Positions 9,680 through 17,539 of a DNA stretch of 64,000 nt are shown piece after piece (position 1 is the stretch's first letter; every line of letters starts with the position of its first letter). The stretch is from Streptomyces noursei ATCC 11455 (GTDB lineage Bacteria > Actinomycetota > Actinomycetes > Streptomycetales > Streptomycetaceae), in NCBI RefSeq assembly GCF_001704275.1, contig NZ_CP011533.1:3472001-3536000 (forward strand), given 5' to 3'. The position numbers and the translations under genes are program-made. Under the pieces are notes generated by a model, which was given only the letters and a program-made list of their open reading frames with translations, was not told the origin of the DNA and searched no databases.

Positions 9680-10843
9680 ATGCCCCCCGTCTTCGCCCAC
9701 GGCCGTCTGCGCCTCTACCTCCTCAAGCTGCTCGACGAGGCCCCGCGACACGGCTACGAGATCATCCGCCTCCTGGAGGAGCGCTTCCAGGGGCTCTACG
9801 CCCCGTCCGCCGGCACGGTCTACCCGCGGCTGGCCAAGCTGGAGGCCGAGGGCCTGGTCAACCACACCACCGAGGGCGGCCGCAAGGTCTACACCATCAC
9901 CGACGCCGGCCGCGCCGAACTGGCCGACCGCGGCGGTGAACTCGCCGATCTGGAGCTGGAGATCAGGGAGTCGGTGGCGGCCCTCGCCTCCGACATCCGG
10001 GAGGACGTCAGCGGCTCGGCGCGGGACCTGCGCCGGGAGGTCAAGGAGGCCGCCCAGCAGGCCCGGGCGGGCGCCGGGAAGGCCGGGCGCAAAGCCGGCG
10101 GGCGGCCGTTCCCGGAAGCCTCGGACTACTTCGACGCCGCGTTCGGCGACAAGGACTCCTGGCGGCAGGCGAAGGAGGAGTTCCGGCGCGCCAAGGAGGA
10201 GTGGAAGGAACAGGCCCGCCGCGCCAAGGAGGAGAGCCGCCGCGCCAAGCAGGACGCCCAGCGGGCCCGCAAACAGGCCCGGGACGCCCAGGTGTTCGCC
10301 CGCGAGGAGATCCAGCGGGTCATCAGGCGCGTGCAGGAGCAGACCCAGGGGGCGGTGCGCACCGGCGACTGGTCGGCGGCGGTGCGGGAGGCGCTGAGCG
10401 AGGTCTCCCGCGAGGTCGGCCGCTTCACGGGCGCCCCGCGCGACGCCGCCCCGGCCGACGCCGGCCCGGCCGAGGAGCGCACCGGGACCGCCCCGGACGG
10501 CACCCGGGTGGCGACCGAGCGGATCGACCTCACCAAGCAGGCCCCGGCGGCGCCGGAGCCCGCCGCGTCGGGGTCCCACGACGCGCGCGCCCCCCAGGAG
10601 CCCCCCGCGCCCGCATGGGCCGCCGAGCCGGCCAGCGGCGATCCGGCCCGCGACTTCGACCGCCTGCTGGACCGCTTCCGGGACGATCTGCGGGACGCCG
10701 CCCGCGACCACGGCGTCACCGAGGAACAGCTCACCGAGTCCCGCCGGCGGCTGGCGAACGCCGCCGCCCACATCGGCACGCTGCTGCGCCGCCCGGGGAC
10801 GGACGGCACGGAGGCGGACCGGGAGACGGACGGCGAGGCGTAG
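9680..10843 (+). CDS. PadR-family regulator with long charged C-terminal helix
   Basis: The protein has 387 residues, about twice the usual PadR length. Residues 1-80 are a PadR winged helix: RLYLLKLLDEAPRHGYEII, the GTVYPRLAKLEAEGLV recognition region, and the wing. Residues about 85-240 are an extended Arg/Lys/Glu/Ala-rich segment (for example RRAKEEWKEQARRAKEE) that reads as a single alpha-helix or coiled coil. A Pro/Ala-rich linker follows, then a short helical C-terminal domain (DPARDFDRLLDRFRDDLRDA). It is cytosolic and probably represses its own operon through the palindrome at 8725. The extra helical module is the odd feature; it may mediate oligomerisation or contact with the DUF4097 partner. 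Confidence 0.88.
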   Translation: MPPVFAHGRLRLYLLKLLDEAPRHGYEIIRLLEERFQGLYAPSAGTVYPRLAKLEAEGLVNHTTEGGRKVYTITDAGRAELADRGGELADLELEIRESVAALASDIREDVSGSARDLRREVKEAAQQARAGAGKAGRKAGGRPFPEASDYFDAAFGDKDSWRQAKEEFRRAKEEWKEQARRAKEESRRAKQDAQRARKQARDAQVFAREEIQRVIRRVQEQTQGAVRTGDWSAAVREALSEVSREVGRFTGAPRDAAPADAGPAEERTGTAPDGTRVATERIDLTKQAPAAPEPAASGSHDARAPQEPPAPAWAAEPASGDPARDFDRLLDRFRDDLRDAARDHGVTEEQLTESRRRLANAAAHIGTLLRRPGTDGTEADRETDGEA

Positions 10844-10852
10844 CGGCCGGCC

Positions 10853-10897
10853 CGGCGGTCGGCACCGGGGGCGAAGGCTCCCCGGCGCCGACCGCCG
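10853..10897. terminator. Bidirectional hairpin between convergent genes
   Basis: Bases 10853-10870 pair with 10880-10897 in 17 of 18 positions around a 9-nt loop. The hairpin lies between the padR stop and the serine hydrolase stop, so it would serve both strands. Confidence 0.85.
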
Positions 10898-10905
10898 CCG
10901 CGGGC

Positions 10906-12087
10906 TCAGGCCACGGCCGGCGCCCCCACGCAGGCCCGAACGGCCTCGATCAGCCGCTCGGCGCGGACGTCGCCGCTGGCGCCCAGCCGGTTGGTGACAT
11001 AGCCGAAGCCGACCCCGAACTCGTCGTCACCGAAGGCGAACTGGCCGCCCGCCCCGCTGGTGGCGAAGGAGCGCCGGCCCAGCAGCCGGCGGAACGGCGA
11101 GTCCAGCAGGAAGCCGCTGCCGTAGCGGGCGCCGAGGTCCGGCAGCCCCGAGAAGGTCGGGCCGCCGGACAGCGGCCGGACGGCGTCGGTGACGGTCTCC
11201 TCGCCCAGCAGCCGCGGCCCGCCCTCCACGCCGGTCGCCACGGCCGCGAACAGCGCCGCCAGTCCGCGCGCCGAGGAGACCGCGCCGGCCCCGGGGAACT
11301 CCCGGGTCAGCACGGCCGGCGCGTTGTAGCCGTGCGGATCGTCGAGGCCGGGGAAGGGCACCACGCCGTGCAGCGTCAGCGCCCGCATGATCAGCGAGTC
11401 GCTCGGCGGCAGGGTCGGGCGCCCCTCGGCCTCGACCAGCCGGGCCAGCGTCGGAAGTTCCTCCTGCGGCACCCCGATCCAGGTGCGCAGGCCCAGGTCG
11501 TCGCCGATCGCCCGACGGAAGTGGGCCCCGGGCTTCAGCCCGGTGAGCCGGCGGACGACCTCGCCGAGGACGAAGCCCAGCGCATGCGCGTGGTACTCGT
11601 ACGCGGTGCCGGGCTCCCACAGGGGCGGCTGCTCCTCCAGCGCCTCGATCATCGGTGTCCACGCCATGATCTGATCGAACGTCAGCTTGCGTTCGGCGAG
11701 CGGGATCCCGGCGGTGTGCGCGAGCATCATCCGGGCGGTGATCCGCTCCTTGCCGTGCCGGCCGAACTCCGGCCAGTACGCGGCGATCGGCGCGTCCAGG
11801 TCCCAGACGCCCTGCTGCGCCAGCAGATGGGCACTGACCGCGAGCATCCCCTTGGCGCAGGACATCACCGGAACCGCGGTGTCCGCCTCCCAGGCCCGCC
11901 CGGTCCGCACGTCGGCGGTGCCGCCCCACAGGTCCACGACCTTGCGCCCGCCGACGTGGACGGTGAGGGCGGCGCCCAGCTCCCCGCGCTCGGTGAAGTT
12001 CCGCCGGAACTCCTCCGCGACCGCGCCGAACCCCTCGTCCGCCGCCCCTCCCCCAGCCACCGCTGGGAGGTCCCAACCCGACACCAC
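10906..12087 (-). CDS. Serine hydrolase, beta-lactamase/EstB-like fold
   Basis: The protein has 393 residues. It starts at the GTG at 12087 (an adjacent GTG at 12084 is possible), with GAGGAG upstream. The class C/S12 serine hydrolase signature is present: S76-C-A-K79 is the nucleophile and general base, YEYHAHALGFVLGEV holds the second Tyr motif, and FATSGAGGQFAFG is the third-motif region. There is no signal peptide, so it is probably a cytosolic esterase or peptidase rather than a secreted beta-lactamase. The substrate is unknown. The gene is transcribed toward padR and separated from it by a strong hairpin. It lies 205 nt after the Clp-N gene and may have its own promoter. Confidence 0.88.
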   Translation of the reverse strand: MVSGWDLPAVAGGGAADEGFGAVAEEFRRNFTERGELGAALTVHVGGRKVVDLWGGTADVRTGRAWEADTAVPVMSCAKGMLAVSAHLLAQQGVWDLDAPIAAYWPEFGRHGKERITARMMLAHTAGIPLAERKLTFDQIMAWTPMIEALEEQPPLWEPGTAYEYHAHALGFVLGEVVRRLTGLKPGAHFRRAIGDDLGLRTWIGVPQEELPTLARLVEAEGRPTLPPSDSLIMRALTLHGVVPFPGLDDPHGYNAPAVLTREFPGAGAVSSARGLAALFAAVATGVEGGPRLLGEETVTDAVRPLSGGPTFSGLPDLGARYGSGFLLDSPFRRLLGRRSFATSGAGGQFAFGDDEFGVGFGYVTNRLGASGDVRAERLIEAVRACVGAPAVA

Positions 12088-12292
12088 GCGCTCCTCTTGC
12101 CGCTCCGGTCGGCCCGCGGGCGGGCAGGGGCGAGCACACCGGCCGCCGGCTGCCGACCGCCGGCCGGTAACCGGGTCACGGTACGCAGCCCGGTGCGGCC
12201 GGTTCCACCGAATTCGCGGGCGGGTGCGCCGGGCACGGCCGCCGGGCCGGGTCGGGCCGCGGGCGACACCGCCGCACTGCTCCTCGGACCGG

Positions 12293-12853
12293 TCAGCTCG
12301 CGCGTCGGGCGGAGGGCTCCGCCAGGACCCGCGCCACGGCGTCGTACGTCACCCCGTGGCCGGCCAGCACCACCCCGGCCGGGCCGGACCCGGCCGTCAG
12401 CGCCAGCAGCAGGTGCTCGTCGCCCAGGCGCCGGTCGCCGCGACCCGCCGCGATCCGCAGCGCGCGCTCCAGCACCGCCCTGCCCTCCGGCGCGAACGTC
12501 CGGCGCACCCGCTTGCCGCGCCCGGCCCGACGCCCCCCACCGGTCAGCGCCCCGGCCCCGTGCGCCTCCTCCACCCGGGCCACGACCGCGTCGACGTCGA
12601 TCCCGAGTCCGGCCAGCGCCGCCGTGTCGGCCGCCGAGAGACCGCCCCGCCGCCGGTCCGCCGCCAGGTCGCGGACGACCGCAGGACGCGGCGCGCCGAG
12701 CCCGTCGAGCGCGGCCGCCGCCGGGGAGTCCCGCTGGTCCAACAGCGCGAGCAGCAGCTCCGGTTCGCCGATGCAGTCGCTTCCGGTGCGGTCCGCGTGC
12801 CCCACCGCACCGCCCACCACCGCCCGGGCGGCGGCCGTGAACCTCTCGAACAT
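12293..12853 (-). CDS. Stand-alone Clp N-terminal-domain protein
   Basis: The protein has 186 residues. The ATG at 12853 overlaps the stop of the upstream HTH gene by 1 nt. It contains two Clp-N-like repeats. MFERFTAAARAVVGGAVGHA with ELLLALLDQ resembles the FTxxAxxAL...EHLLLALL unit of ClpC/ClpA. A second unit near residues 115-160 has RAVLERALRIAA and GDEHLLLALT. There is no AAA+ ATPase domain. Full-length Clp-N domains dock substrates or adaptors, so a free one could act as an adaptor, decoy or sensor. Coupling to a small HTH regulator suggests an autoregulated stress pair. No specific function is known. Confidence 0.85.
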   Translation of the reverse strand: MFERFTAAARAVVGGAVGHADRTGSDCIGEPELLLALLDQRDSPAAAALDGLGAPRPAVVRDLAADRRRGGLSAADTAALAGLGIDVDAVVARVEEAHGAGALTGGGRRAGRGKRVRRTFAPEGRAVLERALRIAAGRGDRRLGDEHLLLALTAGSGPAGVVLAGHGVTYDAVARVLAEPSARRAS

Positions 12854-13062
12854 CAACGCCTCCCGTGTTTCTTGTGGACCGCCTGCCGGCTGACCCCCAG
12901 CTCGGCGGCGATCTCCTGCCACGACCAGCCCTTCGCGCGGGCGCTGCGCACCTGTACCGCCTCCAGCTGCTCCAACAGCCGGCGGAGCGCGGCCACGGCG
13001 CGGAGGCCGGCCCGCGGGTCGGGGTCGCTCGCCCGTGCGGCGAGATCCGTTGCCTCGGTCAT
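12853..13062 (-). CDS. Small helix-turn-helix regulator
   Basis: The protein has 69 residues, from the ATG at 13062. The C-terminal third is a clear HTH, KGWSWQEIAAELGVSRQAVHKKHGRR. The N-terminal helical part (AGLRAVAALRRLLEQLEAVQVRSARAKG) is probably for dimerisation. The stop overlaps the Clp-N start (TGATG), so the pair is coupled. There is no Shine-Dalgarno sequence. Instead a near-consensus promoter (-35 TTGACA, 17-bp spacer, -10 TAGATT) places the transcription start at or next to the A of the ATG, implying a leaderless mRNA. Two matching palindromes cover the -35 and -10 elements, so self-repression is likely. Confidence 0.88.
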   Translation of the reverse strand: MTEATDLAARASDPDPRAGLRAVAALRRLLEQLEAVQVRSARAKGWSWQEIAAELGVSRQAVHKKHGRR

Positions 13063-13065
13063 GTC

Positions 13066-13119
13066 TGTCAATCTAGGTTGACGCACCCCACCTGTCAACC
13101 ATCATTGACAGGTGGGGTG
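13066..13119 (-). promoter_or_regulatory. Promoter and paired TGTCAA-N6-TTGACA operators of the HTH/Clp-N operon
   Basis: On the minus strand, the -35 TTGACA (13098-13093) and -10 TAGATT (13075-13070) are separated by exactly 17 bp. The -10 ends 7 nt before the ATG at 13062. Two dyads share one design. TGTCAA-N6-TTGACG at 13066-13083 lies on the -10 and start codon. TGTCAA-N6-TTGACA at 13093-13110 lies on the -35 and is embedded in a perfect 15-bp inverted repeat (13084-13098 with 13105-13119). Dyad centres are 27 bp apart. The natural reader is the HTH protein encoded immediately downstream. Confidence 0.85.
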
Positions 13120-13201
13120 ACCCCTCTTCAACCCCCTTGACCTCAACCGCACTTGAGGGACGAGGCTTCGAGCACCGCCACCCAGACACCACGGAGCCCG
13201 T

Positions 13202-13957
13202 ATGCCGCCCACCGCCGACTTCCCCGACGTCCGCCGCCCCGACGCCGCCACCGTCCTCGTCAGCCCCTGGCTCGTACCGGAGGCCCGCTTCCAGCGCCCG
13301 GCGGCGGACGCGGTGCTCGCCGCCTGGGAGGACCAACCGCGCCCCGACGCGATGCTGGCGCTCGCCACCTTCCTGAGCACCGACGGCAGCCATGTCCTCA
13401 ACTACGCGCAGTGGACGGACGACCGGGCCCACCGGGAGTGGGTGCGCACCCGGCGCCCCGCGGCCATCGCCCCGGTCGACGAGGCCGTCCCGGGCATCCG
13501 CCGCCCCGGCCCGACCCGCTATCGCCGCTACCGCAGCCACGTCCCCGAGGAACGCCCCGCGGCCCGCCCCGGCTTCCTGGCCACCCCGGTCTTCGCCACC
13601 ACCGGCCCGGACGCCCAGCGCGCCCTCGCCGACACCGTCGTCGACCTCCTGGGCCGCGCACGGGTCCCGGGGCTGCTCGGCGCCCACTTCCACCTCGCCC
13701 AGGACGGCGGACGGGTGCTCAACTACGCGGAGTGGGCGGATGCTTCGGCCCGGCGGGAATTCCTCGCCGGGGGCACCGCGGACCGGCTGCGGGCGGCGAT
13801 CGACGCCCTGGCCGGCGTCACGGCCGTACCCGCCGTCCCCGTAGAACACGCGGAACACGCGGAACACGCGACGGCCGGCGGTCCGGCCCGCCCACCGGTT
13901 TCCGGCTACCGGCTGTACAAAACCCTGGTCAACGTCCCGTCCCCGCGGCCCCGTTGA
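13202..13957 (+). CDS. Antibiotic biosynthesis monooxygenase (ABM) domain protein, two domains
   Basis: The protein has 251 residues. It has two related ferredoxin-like ABM halves, recognisable from the repeated signature HVLNYAQWTDDRAHREWV (about residues 65-82) and RVLNYAEWADASARREFL (about 177-194). Each follows a beta-strand with LATFLSTDG or HFHLAQDGG. The ABM fold covers heme-degrading enzymes, quinol monooxygenases and catalytically silent dimerisation modules. No biosynthetic cluster surrounds it, so a role in antibiotic synthesis should not be assumed. Its 3' end overlaps the convergent hutD-like gene by 29 bp. It is divergent from the HTH operon. Confidence 0.82.
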   Translation: MPPTADFPDVRRPDAATVLVSPWLVPEARFQRPAADAVLAAWEDQPRPDAMLALATFLSTDGSHVLNYAQWTDDRAHREWVRTRRPAAIAPVDEAVPGIRRPGPTRYRRYRSHVPEERPAARPGFLATPVFATTGPDAQRALADTVVDLLGRARVPGLLGAHFHLAQDGGRVLNYAEWADASARREFLAGGTADRLRAAIDALAGVTAVPAVPVEHAEHAEHATAGGPARPPVSGYRLYKTLVNVPSPRPR

Positions 13958-14555
13958 CGTCGGACGGGGCATCGGGGACGACGTCGGAGAGCTCGATCAC
14001 CGCCGCGATGCCGTCCGTCCGCACCACCACGGGCGCCGCCGCGTCCCCCCTCGGCTCCCACACGGCCGCGTCGTACCGCGCCAGCCGCACGCCCGGCTCC
14101 CCCGCCGCCGCGGCATCGATCCGGGTCCCGCCGTCCAGCGCAACCACCACCGCGGTCCGCGCCCCCGTCAGCTCCCGGCTCCCGCGCACCATCGTGACGC
14201 GCGCCGCCGTCCGCCCCTCCCGGACCATCACGTTCAGATTGACCACCGGGCCGTCGAGCAGGCGGGAGTCGGTTTCGGCGGCGCCGGGGAAGGCGAAGGG
14301 GCGGTAGCGGCCGGGCAGCGGGTGCACGGCGCCGTCCACCGTCAGTTCCAGCCCGGCGCCGTCGACGACGGTGAGGATCCGCCGGACGCCGGGCAGCGGG
14401 GAGTACGGCCCGTCCCGGGTCACCTCGGCCAGGCTCACCCGCCAGGCGAAGGCGTCCCAGCCCGCGCCCGGTGGGTGCGCGGCGACCTCGCGGGTGAGCC
14501 CGCCGCCGTTGCGCCACGGCACGGCCGCCCGCCCGTCCGCCCGAAGGATCCGCAC
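13929..14555 (-). CDS. HutD/Ves family protein
   Basis: The protein has 208 residues. The GTG at 14555 is chosen over the GTG at 14576 because GGAAGGAG lies between the two and serves the downstream one. The cupin-like HutD signature is present: PWRNGGGLTREV near the N-terminus, WRVSLAEVTRDGPYSPLPGVRRIL, then PLPGRYRPFAFPG and NLNVMVREG. HutD proteins accompany histidine utilisation in many bacteria, where a regulatory role has been proposed, but no hut genes are adjacent here. Its 3' end overlaps the ABM gene by 29 bp. Confidence 0.85.
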   Translation of the reverse strand: MRILRADGRAAVPWRNGGGLTREVAAHPPGAGWDAFAWRVSLAEVTRDGPYSPLPGVRRILTVVDGAGLELTVDGAVHPLPGRYRPFAFPGAAETDSRLLDGPVVNLNVMVREGRTAARVTMVRGSRELTGARTAVVVALDGGTRIDAAAAGEPGVRLARYDAAVWEPRGDAAAPVVVRTDGIAAVIELSDVVPDAPSDVNGAAGTGR

Positions 14556-14592
14556 GTCCCCGCTCCTTCCCCGCACCCGACGCGCCCGGCCG

Positions 14593-15555
14593 TCAGACCG
14601 TCAGCACGATCTTTCCGAAGAGCTCCCCCTCGGCCATCCTCGCGAAGCCCTCGCGGGCCCGGTCCAGCGGCAGCGTGGAGTCGATCACCGGCCGGATGCC
14701 CTTGGCGGCGCAGAAGTCGAGCAGTCCGGCCAGCTCCTCCTTGCTGCCCATCGTCGAGCCGACGACCTTCAGCTCCAGGAAGAAGATCCGGTTGAGCTCT
14801 CCGTTCTTGGGCGTGAAACCGCTGGTGGCACCCGAGATGACCAGGGTGCCGCCGGGCCGCAGCGACTTCACCGAGTGCGACCAGGTGGCGGCGCCGACCG
14901 TCTCGATCACCGCGTCCACCCGCCGGGGCAGCCGCTCGCCGCTCGCGAACGCCGCCTCGGCGCCCAGCTCCACGGCGCGCCTGCGCTTGACCTCGTCCCG
15001 GCTGGTGGCGAAGACCCGCAGGCCCGCGGCGGCACCCAGGACGATGGCGGCGGTCGCCACGCCGCCGCCGGCACCCTGGACCAGCACGCTGTCCCCGGGC
15101 CGGACCCCGGCGTTGGTGAACAGCATCCGGTACGCGGTCAGCCAGGCGGTGGGCAGACAGGCGGCCTCCGTGAAGGAGAGCTCCGCGGGCTTGGGGAGGA
15201 CGTTCCAGGTCGGCACGGTGACCCGCTCGGCGAAGGTGCCCTGGTAGCGCTCGGTGAGGATCGAGGGCTTCTCTTCGGGTCCGACGCCGTGGCCGGTCTG
15301 CCCGATCACGGAGTGCAGGACGACCTCGTTGCCGTGCTCGTCGATGCCGGCGGCGTCGCAGCCGAGGATCATCGGGAGCGAGTCCTCGGTGATCCCGACG
15401 CCGCGCAGCGTCCACAGGTCGTGGTGGTTGAGGGAGGCGGCCTTGACGTCGACGGTGGTCCAGCCGGGGCGGGCGGCGGGGGCCGGGCGGTCCCCCAATT
15501 CGAGGCCGTTCAGCGGCTGGTCGCGGTCGATGCGGGCGGCGTAGGCAGCAAACAT
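14593..15555 (-). CDS. Zinc-type alcohol dehydrogenase / quinone oxidoreductase family protein
   Basis: The protein has 320 residues from the ATG at 15555. The MDR superfamily pattern is clear. It has the catalytic-domain segment VDVKAASLNHHDLWTLRGVG and LPMILGCDAAG. The NAD(P)H-binding motif is VLVQGAGGGVATAAIVLG, and the C-terminal end is GELFGKIVLTV. The substrate domain retains a His but lacks the full Cys cluster of structural-zinc enzymes, so it groups with quinone-oxidoreductase-like members. It is a soluble enzyme with an unknown physiological substrate. It lies 37 nt upstream of the hutD-like gene on the same strand, so co-transcription is possible. Confidence 0.87.
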   Translation of the reverse strand: MFAAYAARIDRDQPLNGLELGDRPAPAARPGWTTVDVKAASLNHHDLWTLRGVGITEDSLPMILGCDAAGIDEHGNEVVLHSVIGQTGHGVGPEEKPSILTERYQGTFAERVTVPTWNVLPKPAELSFTEAACLPTAWLTAYRMLFTNAGVRPGDSVLVQGAGGGVATAAIVLGAAAGLRVFATSRDEVKRRRAVELGAEAAFASGERLPRRVDAVIETVGAATWSHSVKSLRPGGTLVISGATSGFTPKNGELNRIFFLELKVVGSTMGSKEELAGLLDFCAAKGIRPVIDSTLPLDRAREGFARMAEGELFGKIVLTV

Positions 15556-15678
15556 GATCCCAACGTAGGGCGCGGGCGCGCCCGGCGACAGCGGGCGCGG
15601 GTGTGACGCGCGCCGCCCGCACGGGCCGCGGACGGCCGGATTCCGCCCACCGTTTCCGGCCATCGCCGCACATGCCCG

Positions 15679-15721
15679 ACGGGCCGGGCCCGCACCCGCG
15701 AGGGATGCCGGCCCGGCCCGT
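15679..15721 (-). terminator. Hairpin after malic enzyme gene
   Basis: ACGGGCCGGGCC (15679-15690) pairs perfectly with GGCCCGGCCCGT (15710-15721) around a 19-nt loop. It begins about 25 nt downstream of the malic enzyme stop. Confidence 0.75.
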
Positions 15722-15746
15722 CAGTGGTGTCCGCGACGGTGGCAGG

Positions 15747-16976
15747 TCAGCGCCGGGCGACGCCCTCCGCACGGGCGGCGGCCGCGACAGCGGCGGTGAC
15801 CGCCGGGGCCACCCGCTCGTCGAACGGCGAGGGGATGACCTTGTCCGCGCTCAACTCGTCGGCGACGACGGCGGCCAGCGCCTCCGCGGCGGCGAGCTTC
15901 ATGCCCTCGGTGATCTGCGAGGCGCGCACCTGCATGGCGCCGGCGAAGATGCCCGGGAAGGCGAGCACGTTGTTGATCTGGTTCGGGAAGTCGCTGCGCC
16001 CGGTGGCGACCACGGCGGCGTACTTGTGGGCGACGTCCGGGTGGATCTCCGGGGTGGGGTTGGCCATCGCGAAGATCAGCGAGTCCTTCGCCATCTTCGC
16101 CACCGCCTCCTCCGGCACCGTGCCGCCGGAGACGCCGATGAAGACGTCGGCGCCGTCCAGCGCCGTCTCCAGCGAACCGGTCAGGCCCGCCTTGTTGGTG
16201 AAGCCGGCCAGCTCGCGCTTGACGTCGGTGAGGTCCTCACGGTCCGCCGAGACGATGCCCTTGCGGTCGCAGACCGAGACGTCGCCGATGCCGGCGTTGA
16301 CCAGGATCTTGGCGATGGCGACACCGGCCGCGCCGGCACCCGAGATGACCGCCCGCAGGTCGCCGAGCTCGCGCCCGGTGAGCTTGGCGGAGTTGCGCAG
16401 CGCGGCCAGGGTGACCACGGCGGTGCCGTGCTGGTCGTCGTGGAAGACCGGGATGTCCAGCCGCTCCTGGAGCTTGCGCTCGATCTCGAAGCACCGGGGC
16501 GCCGAGATGTCCTCCAGGTTGACGCCGCCGAAGGACGGCGCGAGCCGGGCGACGGTCTCCACGATCTCGTCGGTGTCGGTGGTCGCGAGCGCGATCGGGA
16601 CCGCGTCCACGCCGCCGAACTGCTTGAAGAGGATGGCCTTGCCCTCCATCACGGGGAGGGAGGCTTCCGGCCCGATGTCGCCCAGGCCGAGCACCGCGGT
16701 GCCGTCCGTGACCACTGCCACGACCTGGGACTTCCACGTGTAGTCGTGCACGAGCTCGGGACGCTCGGCGATGGCGCTGCACACCTTGGCCACGCCCGGC
16801 GTGTACGCGAGGGACAGGTCGTCCTTGTCGCGCACCGGCACAGTTGCCTGGACGGCCATCTTGCCGCCGCGATGCAGCGCGAAGGCCGGGTCGAAGAGTT
16901 CGCCGGACGTGCCGTCCGCGCCTCCTTCGACGCCTGTCTCACTGTCGCTGCGAGGATTGACGATCTCCGCTGCCAC
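15747..16976 (-). CDS. Malic enzyme (malate oxidoreductase, decarboxylating)
   Basis: The protein has 409 residues. The probable start is the GTG at 16976, with only a weak purine-rich sequence upstream. It catalyses oxidative decarboxylation of malate to pyruvate. Short bacterial malic-enzyme features are present: [14 protein letters not shown] (substrate Tyr/Arg region), [49 protein letters not shown] (metal-binding Asp pair), [15 protein letters not shown] (NAD(P)-binding loop) and ANPTPEI. The length matches the small, non-PTA-fused type. The cofactor (NAD or NADP) cannot be decided with confidence. The gene is divergent from the amino-acid ABC operon across a 563-bp gap. Confidence 0.93.
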   Translation of the reverse strand: MAAEIVNPRSDSETGVEGGADGTSGELFDPAFALHRGGKMAVQATVPVRDKDDLSLAYTPGVAKVCSAIAERPELVHDYTWKSQVVAVVTDGTAVLGLGDIGPEASLPVMEGKAILFKQFGGVDAVPIALATTDTDEIVETVARLAPSFGGVNLEDISAPRCFEIERKLQERLDIPVFHDDQHGTAVVTLAALRNSAKLTGRELGDLRAVISGAGAAGVAIAKILVNAGIGDVSVCDRKGIVSADREDLTDVKRELAGFTNKAGLTGSLETALDGADVFIGVSGGTVPEEAVAKMAKDSLIFAMANPTPEIHPDVAHKYAAVVATGRSDFPNQINNVLAFPGIFAGAMQVRASQITEGMKLAAAEALAAVVADELSADKVIPSPFDERVAPAVTAAVAAAARAEGVARR

Positions 16977-17539
16977 TTTTCTCTGACCCCTTTGTCGTAA
17001 ATCTGTTGAGGGTGGCCACTCCCTGGTTGGGGAGTGGGCGGGCACCGCGCCCGCGCCCTGCGCCGCGGATAGCCGCCGCGCGGGGGGAGGTACGGACGCC
17101 GGGCGCGCCGCACACGCGCCCTGAGCCCCGGATGAGGGGTGTAACGAACCTTTCTACCGGACGTGCGTCCGGCGCGACGAGTTAGATTCGTTACCTGCCG
17201 GTACAGAGCTCCGACATTAGTGATGGAATGGCGGAAATCCCCGAAGATCCCCCGCGACTGTCCGAATTCCGAGACACCCCCGCACTCGCGATCATCGCCT
17301 TCCGGGCCGGTGAGCGGCGTTTCCCCTTGTCGGACGCGGCCGACGATCGCCCCCGCTCGTCCGTTATCCGATTTTGACCTGCGCAACAGTCCGAATACCG
17401 GAGTGCGGATGGCAGGATTCCGTCACCGACCGAGGGCGCGACGCTCAAAGGTGCCCAAAGGTGTGTGCACACCCCCTTCTCACCAGCACATCGGCTGCCC
17501 ACACTGGCACGTCGGTCACCCATCTGCAGGAGGATCCGC
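16977..17539. other. 563-bp divergent intergenic region with nested inverted repeats
   Basis: No credible gene is visible between the malic enzyme and ABC transporter genes. Three structures stand out. CCACTCCC/GGGAGTGG (17016-17037) would form a hairpin in the malic-enzyme leader. GTAACGAA (17141-17148) is inverted as TTCGTTAC (17187-17194) with 38 bp between. Inside that lies CCGGAC-GTGC-GTCCGG (17157-17172). The 3' part contains direct copies of CAAAGGTG near 17445-17462 and the AGGAGG ribosome-binding site at 17528-17533 of the ABC operon. Confidence 0.6.

Noticed and set aside
13202..13957. Antibiotic biosynthesis gene cluster
   Set aside because: The ABM-domain protein and the KASIII at 34883 are isolated; no carrier protein, modular synthase or tailoring cluster is nearby.
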